From NCBI RefSeq assembly GCF_000014965.1, contig NC_008554.1, positions 2,468,001 to 2,532,000 on the forward strand: 64,000 nt of DNA. Direction: 5' to 3'. Made by a program: the position numbers and the translations under genes. This stretch comes from Syntrophobacter fumaroxidans MPOB. GTDB taxonomy: Bacteria; Desulfobacterota; Syntrophobacteria; Syntrophobacterales; Syntrophobacteraceae. Below the pieces are notes generated by a model. It saw only the letters and a program-made list of their open reading frames with translations, made no database searches and was not told the DNA's origin. This document shows, in pieces, positions 1 to 8,087 of the stretch (positions within the stretch are counted from its first letter, which is position 1; each line of letters begins with the position of its first letter).

Positions 1-781
1 TCCGGGCAATGGTGCTTATGGCGGCGTCGAGCAGAGCGTTCCGCATCCGGGTGTTCGGTTCCTGCTCAAAGACATAGGGACCGTAGAATTCCACGGTTTT
101 CGATCCCGCCCAACACCACAGGATGCCGCCGCCGATTTCGCCCGCGGGCCCGAGTGCCGCGAGGGCATGGTATTCGCCGCCGCCCACCATGTCCACGAGC
201 TTGCCCGGGTAATCGAAGAATCCGGGAAGACCCTCACGGCGGTAATACTTTCCCGTGAGGAGCGCGAGAACCTTCAGTTCGTCCCGTTCCGGCGGGCGAA
301 TCGAAAACTGCTGCAGAGGCCGGCTCGAAAGCGGGATGTCCGCCTCGGTCTTCGGATAGGCTTTTTCCTTGATGAGCGTGAGGCGCAACCCGCGCTCGCG
401 TGCATGAGTCACATTCAACCGGTCCACGGCTCTGGACGCCAGCACCAGTCCCATCTCGTCCTCACAGCGATCGTCCGCGGGCGACACTTTGGCGGTGAGG
501 TTGAACGCGCGCACGTCGAAGTCCACCGCCGGAAAAGAAAAGTCCGCACGGACGTAGTGGCCGTGAGTCCGACACCGGACCCTGACCTCGCCCCCCTTTG
601 CCCCCATGACGCCGCACAGGTGCGTGAAGATCTCTTCCGCGGCGAGCGTCAGCCCGAGGGCCTCCTTCTTCCCAAGTCCGAAGGCGCCGGCGGACAGTTC
701 CACGAAGGAAGTCACCAACGGCAGGAAAACCGCGTTCCCCCGCACTCTCAAGACAACAGCGTGAGTATGCTCCCGGTTCAA
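1..781 (-). CDS. Anti-sigma-kinase-like ATPase domain fused to GNAT-like domain (3' end outside window)
   Basis: Reading the minus strand from a TTG at 781, preceded by a run of G that can act as ribosome binding site, gives 260 codons without a stop up to the window edge. The first ~130 residues resemble the HATPase_c_2 fold of RsbW-type anti-sigma factors (segment around LTLAAEEIF), but the usual Asn of the N-box is not evident, so ATP binding may be weak. The following ~120 residues (around LLTGKYYRREG and DYPGKLVDMVGG) look like a GNAT-type acyltransferase. Such fusions are known among bacterial ATP-binding regulatory proteins. Codon choice and protein character are much better than in any overlapping frame. 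In-frame alternative starts lie at 751 (TTG) and 745 (GTG). The partner sigma factor is not in the window. The family call is by eye only. Confidence 0.65.
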   Translation of the reverse strand, partial: MNREHTHAVVLRVRGNAVFLPLVTSFVELSAGAFGLGKKEALGLTLAAEEIFTHLCGVMGAKGGEVRVRCRTHGHYVRADFSFPAVDFDVRAFNLTAKVSPADDRCEDEMGLVLASRAVDRLNVTHARERGLRLTLIKEKAYPKTEADIPLSSRPLQQFSIRPPERDELKVLALLTGKYYRREGLPGFFDYPGKLVDMVGGGEYHALAALGPAGEIGGGILWCWAGSKTVEFYGPYVFEQEPNTRMRNALLDAAISTIAR

Positions 782-1155
782 TTCCCCCCCTTGCCGACGG
801 TCGCACGGCAGCGGCGGACAAGAATGCGAATCCGCCCGCATCCGGGCCGCGGGCTGCACGAGGCCCCCGTCTTGACGTCGGCATCTCCTGATTCGGGCAC
901 TCACTATAGCCCAAGCTTTCGCCCAGTCAAATCAATAAGACGGTGCCCCGTGGGGATTCTCCGCGGGAGGTTCGGGGCATTGGAACCCCCGCTCCCGGGA
1001 TCGATTCCGCCCGCCTTCCAATCCGAACCGCTTGACGGAACCGATCTTACCCAAGATAATGGTTCCCGGGAGAAAATCGGCCCGGGTGCAAGCCGTGAGG
1101 AGAACGGTCCGGGTGACCGGCCGAACACTCGGACTTCCGGAAAGGGGAACTCAGG
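782..1155. other. Intergenic, no gene seen
   Basis: Space between two divergent genes. No convincing coding frame or structured element was recognised. It should contain both promoters. Confidence 0.5.
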
Positions 1156-1581
1156 ATGAACCTCGACACCGCAAGGAAGATCGTCATCGCGGTCATCGCC
1201 CTGCTGATCTTCCGCGAATTTGCTTCCTTCCTCGCGGCCGTGGCGGGAGCCGTCCCCGCCATGATCGGAGCCGTTCTCGTGCTCTCCGCCCAGCTGTTCT
1301 TCTCCAGGCTGGTCGGGAAAGGGCTGCGCCATTACGCCTACATACTCATTCCCACGCTGGTCTTCACCGCCGTCCCGGTTGGGCTCAAGGTCCGCCGTTT
1401 CCTCGGAATCGGCGGCCGTTCCTCCCTCGGCCTCCTGTGGGACATCACGCCCATGATGGTGGGGTTCGTGCTCCCGGTCCTCCTCCTCCTGATCGCCTGG
1501 TGGATTCTCGGCAAGCAGGGTCCGGGCGTATCGGAAGTCCGGCCCGAAAAGATCGTTAACACCGCCTCACCGCAGTCGTGA
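1156..1581 (+). CDS. Small integral membrane protein, unknown function
   Basis: 141 residues beginning ATG after a GGAAAGGGGAA ribosome binding site. Four hydrophobic segments are visible, at about residues 7-25, 30-48, 60-78 and 98-118, so the product is a multi-pass inner-membrane protein. No catalytic motif is visible. A short tail of about 25 polar residues follows the last segment. The gene is divergent from the ATPase/GNAT fusion to its left and convergent with the metallohydrolase to its right. I do not recognise the family. Confidence 0.7.
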   Translation: MNLDTARKIVIAVIALLIFREFASFLAAVAGAVPAMIGAVLVLSAQLFFSRLVGKGLRHYAYILIPTLVFTAVPVGLKVRRFLGIGGRSSLGLLWDITPMMVGFVLPVLLLLIAWWILGKQGPGVSEVRPEKIVNTASPQS

Positions 1582-1818
1582 GCCCAAGGAATCTGAGGCG
1601 CCCGGTTCCGCAGCCGTCATACCGCCATTCCCCCGCGTTCGTGAGGTGCAATCGGGTCCATCCCGCGGAAGGCCGTTGCGCCTTGGCCGGGAGGTGCAAC
1701 CGGGCACGCTCGATCGCCAGTCGACTCAAGAACCTGCCGTGTCGCGGCGCGGCCATTGTGCCTGGGCTGCCTGGATCGGCGCGTCGGATTCTCGTTTCCC
1801 GTATCCCGACCAAGGGGC

Positions 1819-2709
1819 TCAGCGCAGGGAGAAGCGGCCGTCCCGCTCACGCACGCTGCCCTCCCGGATCAGGCGAACCAGGTGCTTTGCCATCATGCCG
1901 CGCTCGCCCATGTCAAAAAAGAAGAGCGGAAGGCGCTCCTTCCCGTAGATGATCCGGCGATTGACGATCTCGTCCAGGGTTCTCGGCTCTTCTTCAAGAA
2001 ATTCCAGCAGTTTCTTTTCCCGCTGGTCGATCACCGCAAGGTACCGCTCGGCAAGCCCCGTAATGTCCCCTTCGATGATGCCGGCCTCGTGAGAGGTGAT
2101 GTAAACGTCCGCCGGGATCTTCAGCAGCCGCTCCACCGATGCGATCGTCGCGTCGATATCCGATACCCGGTCGCCGTACCAGGGGCCGAAAGGAGTCAGG
2201 TCAAGGTCTGCGAGGAAAAGGACTCCCTCGTCCGGAAAGTGCAGCGCGCAGTGCCCGAAGGTGTGGCCCGGTGTGTGAACCACCCGGGCCTTCGTCCGGC
2301 CGAAGTCCAGGATGTCGCCGTCCCTGAAGGTCCGGGCGGGGGAACGTTCCCGGTAATGGAACTCCCCGACCAGAAAATCGCGCCATTCCCCGGTGAAGGG
2401 CCCGTCATCGACGCCGTAGCAGTGCAGAAGGGTGGAGTAGAACCTGTAACACATCTCCTCCGCCTCGTGGACCCACAGCGGCACGTCATCGAAAAGACGA
2501 TTGAAGGCGGTGTGGTCCTCGTGGTAGTGAGTGCAGATCAGGGCGTCGATCCTGTTGCGGGAGGCGATGTCCCTGAGCAGCTCCTCGTCGGAGCCCGGGT
2601 CGATGACGGCCTTGCGTTCGTCATCGATGAACAGCGAAGTGCAATACGGGTAGCGCGACTCCTGTCGCCCGGGAATTACGGTGATACATCCGAATTTTCG
2701 CAGTTCCAT
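1819..2709 (-). CDS. Metallo-beta-lactamase-fold hydrolase
   Basis: 296 residues. The zinc-binding signature THYHEDH is at about residues 60-66, a second ligand segment HTPGHTFGHC follows near 145, a metal-bridging Asp lies in FLADLDLTPFG, and a late His is in TSHEAG. This is the ligand set of the MBL-fold family, whose members hydrolyse thioesters such as S-lactoylglutathione, and other substrates. After the fold there is a ~90-residue helical tail (from about residue 215) resembling the C-terminal winged region of lactamase-B proteins with a BLACT-like extension. The substrate is not predictable. It stands alone, with no co-directional neighbour. Confidence 0.85.
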   Translation of the reverse strand: MELRKFGCITVIPGRQESRYPYCTSLFIDDERKAVIDPGSDEELLRDIASRNRIDALICTHYHEDHTAFNRLFDDVPLWVHEAEEMCYRFYSTLLHCYGVDDGPFTGEWRDFLVGEFHYRERSPARTFRDGDILDFGRTKARVVHTPGHTFGHCALHFPDEGVLFLADLDLTPFGPWYGDRVSDIDATIASVERLLKIPADVYITSHEAGIIEGDITGLAERYLAVIDQREKKLLEFLEEEPRTLDEIVNRRIIYGKERLPLFFFDMGERGMMAKHLVRLIREGSVRERDGRFSLR

Positions 2710-3114
2710 GAGTAACCGTCCCAGTGAATGTCAAGTGCAGATAAAACCGGTTTGGGGAAAAACCGCCGACACGTTCACATTTATCGCACCTTGGCGGCGA
2801 TGATCAATATTTTGTTTCGGTCCGGCGACACGCCGCCGCATGACTGAAGCCCCCGTTCAGCAAAAATCCGCGTGCCTCTGAATCGGGCAGGATTGGCGGC
2901 GGTCACCCGGGCCGCCGCGCACTTCTCGATGCGCCGTCAATACGCGGGACCGCGGGCAAAACACTCCGTCTCCGCGATGCCGGAATTCCGTTAAAGTCCC
3001 CGCATTCGCCGGCCGACGATACAAGCGAGACCGGAAAGCTCCGCGGGAGGACAGCGCGGATGACCGGTACCCCGCGCTGCCATGGAAGCATCTTTGAGCC
3101 ACGGGAGGAACGTT
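2710..3114. other. Intergenic, no gene seen
   Basis: About 400 bases between divergent genes. Several open frames cross it, but they have skewed composition and no ribosome binding site. Confidence 0.45.
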
Positions 3115-4329
3115 TTGAACGGGAGCGACATGACGTTCTCGGAGGGGTCCCCGATTCGAGTTTACACGACCGCCTGGGGCTACAAAGTGCTCGTTGCGGC
3201 CGTCACGATCGTTGGACTCGCCTTTTTCCTCATGATTCTGGGGACCGCCTTTTCCAGGAGCGCGCCGCGCGGGCGCGATCTCACCGTTGCCTATGTGCTC
3301 CTGGGAGCGGGATCGGCGATGATCGCGTGCCTTGCTTATGTCTTGGCGTCCACGTTCAGGACCCGCCTCGAGGTCTATTCCGATAGAATCAGGTACATCC
3401 GGCTCCTCGGAACGAAGGAGATCCGGATGGACGCCATTCGCGGCTTCAGAATGGTCACCACGCAGAACCGGGAGGCATTGACCCTGGTGCCCAAAGATCC
3501 GGCGGTCCCCAGCATCGGAATCGCCCTGACCATCGGGGACAAAAAGGATTTCGTGGAGTGGGCCGGCCGGCGTTTGACCAATCTGGATGAAACGGAATTC
3601 CAGGAAGAGATGAAGGAGGCGCTGGGTGATGCCGCCCTGGGCAGCACCGAAGAAGAGCGAACCCTGGCGCTCAGGAGGGCAAAACGGTGGGCGACGTGCC
3701 TGAGCGTCGTCGGCACGGGCGTTGCTCTCTGGGCCTATATCAAGCCCACCCCGTACGAATACGCGATTGGGGCGTTGATTGTATTGCCTCCCGCGGCTCT
3801 CGCCTCCCTGCGATTCTTCAGGGGGGCTCTTCGATTCGAGTGGAAAGCCCGCAGCGCGTATTCCGGCATTGCCCCCGCACTCTGCTATTCCTGCGGGGCG
3901 CTCGCGTTGCGCGCATTCCAGGATTGGAACATCCTGGAATGGGATAATTTCGGGTATTCCTTCATCGCAGTGTTTCTCGGCATGTGGTTCCTGGCGATCA
4001 TGCACGCCGGGGACACATGGCGGAAGATTCCCACCGCCCTTCTGCTCTTTGGCGTTTGCGCCGCCTACGGTTATGGAACCACAATCTCGGTGAACGGTCT
4101 CCTGGACGCATCCGCTCCCGTCCCCTATCAGGCGCGGGTGCTCTCCGCCCGGGGCTGTACCGGAAAGTCCTCTTCCTATCATTTGAAACTCTCCCCCTGG
4201 GGGCCACGGAAGGAGGCGAAAGAGATCGAGGTCTCCAGGACCGTTTATCGTCGCTACAAAACGGGGGACACCGTGCAGGTGAGCGTTCGAAACGGCAGGT
4301 TGGGAATCCCGTGGTTCGAGGTGCACTGA
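3115..4329 (+). CDS. Membrane protein with PH-like cytoplasmic segment, unknown function
   Basis: About 404 residues. I prefer the TTG at 3115 because GGGAGG lies 6-7 bases upstream; an in-frame ATG at 3130 is the alternative. Two transmembrane helices are near the N-terminus (residues ~17-42 and ~56-78). A soluble part follows that begins RLEVYSDRIRYI, typical of bacterial PH-like domains in membrane proteins. A second block of about five hydrophobic helices follows, then a C-terminal periplasmic-like domain with a Cys. No enzyme motif was seen. The next gene downstream encodes a small membrane protein on the same strand, and the two may be co-transcribed. Confidence 0.7.
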   Translation: MNGSDMTFSEGSPIRVYTTAWGYKVLVAAVTIVGLAFFLMILGTAFSRSAPRGRDLTVAYVLLGAGSAMIACLAYVLASTFRTRLEVYSDRIRYIRLLGTKEIRMDAIRGFRMVTTQNREALTLVPKDPAVPSIGIALTIGDKKDFVEWAGRRLTNLDETEFQEEMKEALGDAALGSTEEERTLALRRAKRWATCLSVVGTGVALWAYIKPTPYEYAIGALIVLPPAALASLRFFRGALRFEWKARSAYSGIAPALCYSCGALALRAFQDWNILEWDNFGYSFIAVFLGMWFLAIMHAGDTWRKIPTALLLFGVCAAYGYGTTISVNGLLDASAPVPYQARVLSARGCTGKSSSYHLKLSPWGPRKEAKEIEVSRTVYRRYKTGDTVQVSVRNGRLGIPWFEVH

Positions 4330-4420
4330 CCGGACGCAGGGTCGAGACCGTTATGGCCGGCGATACGGCACTCGACCATGTTCCATGCGCACCGAGAGCC
4401 CGGCAAAAGCGGGTGGAAAA

Positions 4421-4807
4421 ATGGCATCGACGGCTCTTGCGGTGATTGCATTCTGCCTGATTTTCGGCGGAAGACTGCCCCTTTACGGGGGAAGGATTCT
4501 TCGTGGAAACAGGCCGCGCCTGCTGGGTGCGCTCATTCTCCCCTTTGCCGTCGGAGGCGTGCTCGTGCCGGGAGTCATCGGAATTTGCGTTGCCGGAATC
4601 CCCCTGACGACGCTTGTCACGGTGTTTTTCCTGGCAAAGGGGGAGGAGCCGACCGCCAATGAGGCGAAATGGATTCCTTTCGATTCCGCGACCGGGGGTA
4701 CAAACTCCGCTCTCCGGGCGTTCGGCTTCCTTGTGATCTTCTTCCTCGCACTGGCTGTGGCGGTTGCCGTGCTCGGGGTGGTCCTGCGCCTGACCCTGGG
4801 GCTTTAG
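4421..4807 (+). CDS. Small membrane protein, unknown function
   Basis: 128 residues from the ATG at 4421, which has GGTGGAA just upstream. Three or four hydrophobic stretches are present (near residues 3-20, 34-70 and 103-126). The protein is Gly/Val/Leu-rich and lacks recognisable motifs. It follows the PH-like membrane protein by about 90 bases and may be in the same operon. It converges with the next gene. Confidence 0.6.
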   Translation: MASTALAVIAFCLIFGGRLPLYGGRILRGNRPRLLGALILPFAVGGVLVPGVIGICVAGIPLTTLVTVFFLAKGEEPTANEAKWIPFDSATGGTNSALRAFGFLVIFFLALAVAVAVLGVVLRLTLGL

Positions 4808-4847
4808 CCCTCCGGCGGTGCAAGAGAAGCCGGCCACCCCTGCGGCC

Positions 4848-5309
4848 TTATTTCTTCGGCTTCTTGATCGTGTTTTTCCTGGGGCGCTGGTACCCGCCCT
4901 TGCCCTTGCCCAGGACATGGGCCTTTTTGGGTTCTTTGAAGGCGAGGATCTTCTCCGTAAACAGCATGCATCCCAGGGCCGTTCCCAGGATCATCAGCGA
5001 CAGGTACTGGCAGATCACGGCAAACAAGGTCCCATCGACACTCCCCCGCTGCGCGAGGTACAGGAAGACGGCGTGGGCCAGGGCAGCGGCGAGACTCACT
5101 GCAAAGGCGGTCCGTTCCGCGAGCGGCGTGGTCCGCCGGAACCGGATTGCAGACTCCACAACCGGCAGCACCGGGGCTGCAACGAGAAAGAACGAGAAAC
5201 CGGCAACCCAGGTCCCCCAGGCAATAACGGCGGCCGCCACCACCAGAAGCAGCAGGGCATATTCGGCCATGGCCCTCATGTACCGCATGTGCAGAATGGT
5301 TAAGAACAT
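4848..5309 (-). CDS. Four-helix membrane protein with basic tail, unknown function
   Basis: 153 residues from an ATG with GCAGGAG upstream. Hydrophobic segments are at about residues 15-33, 36-52, 67-88 and 97-118. The C-terminus is strongly basic (rich in Lys and Arg, ending KKPKK), which by the positive-inside rule should be cytoplasmic. I do not recognise the family. The lone monocistronic arrangement gives no functional clue. Confidence 0.65.
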   Translation of the reverse strand: MFLTILHMRYMRAMAEYALLLLVVAAAVIAWGTWVAGFSFFLVAAPVLPVVESAIRFRRTTPLAERTAFAVSLAAALAHAVFLYLAQRGSVDGTLFAVICQYLSLMILGTALGCMLFTEKILAFKEPKKAHVLGKGKGGYQRPRKNTIKKPKK

Positions 5310-5982
5310 TTTGACTCCTGCTCGCAGCCTGTCGATTCAGCGCGTAAATCCTCGGAACAGCAACCCTCCCATGCCAAACATGGGACTATCTATTCGTTTT
5401 TTCACGATATATTGAATGCGCCCAGAATGCAAGAAGAAATTGGAGGCCGGCCCCGACCCTTCGCCCATCGCTTCCCCGCGGCCCGTCAATCCGATCTATG
5501 GGCCGCCAAACGCCAGCGCGGAAAGCTCCCGGTACGCGGGACGATTCCTCTTCTCTGTCTTCTTGCCTTTCAATTATCTTCCCTCGCCATTTGGAAGACA
5601 TCAAACGACCGCTTGAAACCGGCTGCGAAGTAGTGGATTATAGGGCGTACCGGCAGAACCTGAAGCCGTTCGGCACCGGCACCGGATCTCGGGAATCCGC
5701 CCTGCCGGCGCTCCGATGGAAGGGGGCTGCGCCGCATGTCCCTTTCCTGCCTCAGGTTTGCTGGAGACACGGCAGGACGCTCCCGTCGGACGTCCGCCAG
5801 TGGTCGACCCCACACGCAATCTTTTCCATGCATCAAAAAAGAAAAACAGGGCTTCATCGTCCGATCGACCGGTGCCGCGCGCGATTTCAGCGCATGAAGG
5901 AGCGGCGGCCGGGGACCGGACATTCATCCGCGCGCCCCTTCCGGACCGCCCGGCGGTGGCGTGAGAAGAGAGGAACAGACCC
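5310..5982. other. Long intergenic stretch, no gene supported
   Basis: About 670 bases upstream of the thaumatin-like gene. Open frames exist on both strands, but none has a good start region or protein-like composition. It probably holds the 5' regulatory region of the next gene. Confidence 0.4.
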
Positions 5983-7734
5983 ATGCCGAACATTCCCACT
6001 GCACATCCGAAAATGCCGTCCCACAGTCTCAAGGCGGGTTTCCTGGCGGTCGTCCTGGCGGTCCTGCTCAGCGCCTCCCACGCCTTCGCCACGCAGGTGC
6101 TTTATGTCATCGGGGGAACCACTCCGACCGTGGGGGAACTGATCCTCAAGGACCGCCTGGTAAAAAGGGGATTTGTGGTTGTGGTTCGAGATACCGGGAA
6201 TGTCGCCGTCGCGAACGCCCTCGACAAGGATTTGATCATCATCTCCGAGTCGGTGGTGTCCACAGGGCTGAAGACGCTTCTGCGCGACGTGCATACCCCC
6301 ATCATCTGCTTTGAACCCTACCAGTTCGACGACCTGGGCATGACGGATTCCAAGCCGGGCGAATCGTACGGATCGGTCGAAGAGCAACAGAACCTGGTGA
6401 TCGCCAGGCCGGGTCATCCCCTGGCCGCCTCGCTCGACGGCGTCGTGGAAGTCGCCGAACGGGACATCAGGATGGGATTCGGCACGCCGGGGACGAACGC
6501 CATCCCCATCGCCACCCTGATCAACTCTCCGGACATGTACGCGATTTTCGCCTACAAGGCGGGGGCGCGGATGCCTGGGCTCGCGGCGCCGGGCATCCGC
6601 ATCGGCTACTATCTGCCGCGGAACGCCCCGAACGTGATGACGGCCGAAGGGTGGAAACTGTTCGATGCCGCGGTGACTTGGGCCATGACCCCGCAATTGC
6701 CCGCCATACCGCCCACTCCGCCCGGCAAGAGGACGCTCGTTTTTTACAACAACTGTTCCCGGAAGATCTGGGTGGGCGCGTCCGGAACGGTTCCGGATTG
6801 TTCCGCGTGCAACTGCGCCAAGCAAAGCTGCCCTGAAAAACCCTGGAAGGGTACAAGCACCGGTTTCGAGCTTCTTCCGACAGCGAACAAAAACACCAAG
6901 ATCATCCAGGTTCCAAACAACCTGCAATCGGCGGAATTCTGGGCGCGCACCGGCTGCAGATGGGAGACGAACCCCAGCTGGGAGGGGCCGCGGTTCATCT
7001 GCGACACCGGCGATTGCGGCAACGCATCTGCGGGATTCAGGGTGCCGTGCAACGGGGGCACCAAGGCTCCCCCCGCGAACGCCCTTGAAGTCACTTTCAA
7101 TCCGTCCACGGGATTCTTCAACGGAGTCGCCGTGATAAGAACCGACACCTACGATCTCACCAACGTGGACGGTTACAGCCGCGCGATCAAGGTGGAACCC
7201 CTGAAGGGAAGGTACAAGAAAGTCAGCCCCTACAACGGACTTCCAAAGTACAACTGCGGGAAAGCGCAGTGCACCTTCGACATGAGGAAGTGCCCTCCGG
7301 AGCTGAGCGCGGTCGACGGGAGCGGGAAGAAAGTCTGCTGGAGCCTCTGCAAGGCGGTGATGGACCCGATCCAGCGTGAAAAGCATTCGGTGTTGAAGGC
7401 GATCTACAACAACCCCGACAAGCGAGCCCTGGTGTGCTGCGCCTGCGACTGCGGGGCCGGGTGCGGGTGCGGAGACATTCACTGCAAGTACGGTTGTTCG
7501 CCCTACAACAAGAATCTGCCCACCCCTCACGGAGGCATCTGCCATTACGAGAAATGGCCCAAACCGAATGCGACGTGGTGCAAGAATGCCGGGCTGAGCG
7601 AAGCGAACTGCAACTATCAGGCGATTTACAAGAGCCAGTGCCCCGATGCATACAGTTGGCAATTCAATGACAACAGCAGCACCTTTCAGTGCAAGGACGC
7701 CGATTACCTGATCACCTTCTGCCCCAGCATGTAG
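5983..7734 (+). CDS. Secreted protein: ThuA/amidotransferase-like domain plus thaumatin-like domain
   Basis: 583 residues with an N-terminal signal peptide (hydrophobic core about residues 18-33, cleavage near SHAFA). Residues ~38-245 form a Rossmann-like domain similar to ThuA/class I amidotransferase-like modules found in secreted proteins. From residue ~249 to the end the sequence follows the thaumatin family (plant PR-5) order: an opening beta strand ending NNCS, FWARTGC, CDTGDCGN, an Ala-Leu-Glu strand, YDLTNVDGYS, CPPEL, a Cys-rich core, then CPDAYSW and a final ITFCP. The Arg, Glu and Asp residues that form the acidic cleft in plant thaumatins appear to be kept, and the domain contains more than 20 Cys. 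Thaumatin-like proteins bind or hydrolyse beta-glucans or act on fungal cells in eukaryotes; the role in a bacterium is unknown. GAGAGGAA lies 7 bases before the start. The gene stands alone. Confidence 0.85.
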   Translation: MPNIPTAHPKMPSHSLKAGFLAVVLAVLLSASHAFATQVLYVIGGTTPTVGELILKDRLVKRGFVVVVRDTGNVAVANALDKDLIIISESVVSTGLKTLLRDVHTPIICFEPYQFDDLGMTDSKPGESYGSVEEQQNLVIARPGHPLAASLDGVVEVAERDIRMGFGTPGTNAIPIATLINSPDMYAIFAYKAGARMPGLAAPGIRIGYYLPRNAPNVMTAEGWKLFDAAVTWAMTPQLPAIPPTPPGKRTLVFYNNCSRKIWVGASGTVPDCSACNCAKQSCPEKPWKGTSTGFELLPTANKNTKIIQVPNNLQSAEFWARTGCRWETNPSWEGPRFICDTGDCGNASAGFRVPCNGGTKAPPANALEVTFNPSTGFFNGVAVIRTDTYDLTNVDGYSRAIKVEPLKGRYKKVSPYNGLPKYNCGKAQCTFDMRKCPPELSAVDGSGKKVCWSLCKAVMDPIQREKHSVLKAIYNNPDKRALVCCACDCGAGCGCGDIHCKYGCSPYNKNLPTPHGGICHYEKWPKPNATWCKNAGLSEANCNYQAIYKSQCPDAYSWQFNDNSSTFQCKDADYLITFCPSM

Positions 7735-8087
7735 AGCCGGCGCGGGAAGAGGCTGCATCGGCTCTCACGGGGGATCGCCGACCACCGGTGGAATGCCCCC
7801 CTTCGCCCCGGCCGAGCTAAAGTTTAACAGTGACCGGGCGTTCGCGGGCTGTAAACCCGCATGAATGCTAGATCGGTTTTTGAAAAACGCGAAAAGGTAG
7901 TGCCACAACGTGTTTGTGATGATGTAACTTATTAAAATGACTAAAATACTTTTTTGATACTGTTAAACTTCAGCATTAATTAATTCGACTTATCAGATTA
8001 GAATGAATCAATAAAAAACAAGCTGGTCTGTATCGACATTGGTATCCAAGATTCCAAAGTTCTCCATAAGTGGTGGTGGCTAATATA
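7735..8087. other. Composition boundary, no gene
   Basis: The first ~130 bases are GC-rich like the upstream gene. From about 7870 the sequence becomes AT-rich and stays lower in GC through the neighbouring defence genes. This is the likely left edge of an acquired island. No tRNA or clear direct repeat was found at the edge. Confidence 0.45.

Noticed and set aside
167-1159. Plus-strand open frame of 330 codons
   Set aside because: It is the complement of the better-supported ATPase/GNAT frame, has Arg/Pro-rich composition and no ribosome binding site.
2857-4326. Minus-strand open frame of 489 codons
   Set aside because: It mirrors the membrane protein gene on the plus strand and has no hydrophobic or catalytic pattern of its own.
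5887-7758. Minus-strand open frame of 623 codons
   Set aside because: It is the antisense of the thaumatin-like gene; the plus strand has the signal peptide, ribosome binding site and family motifs.
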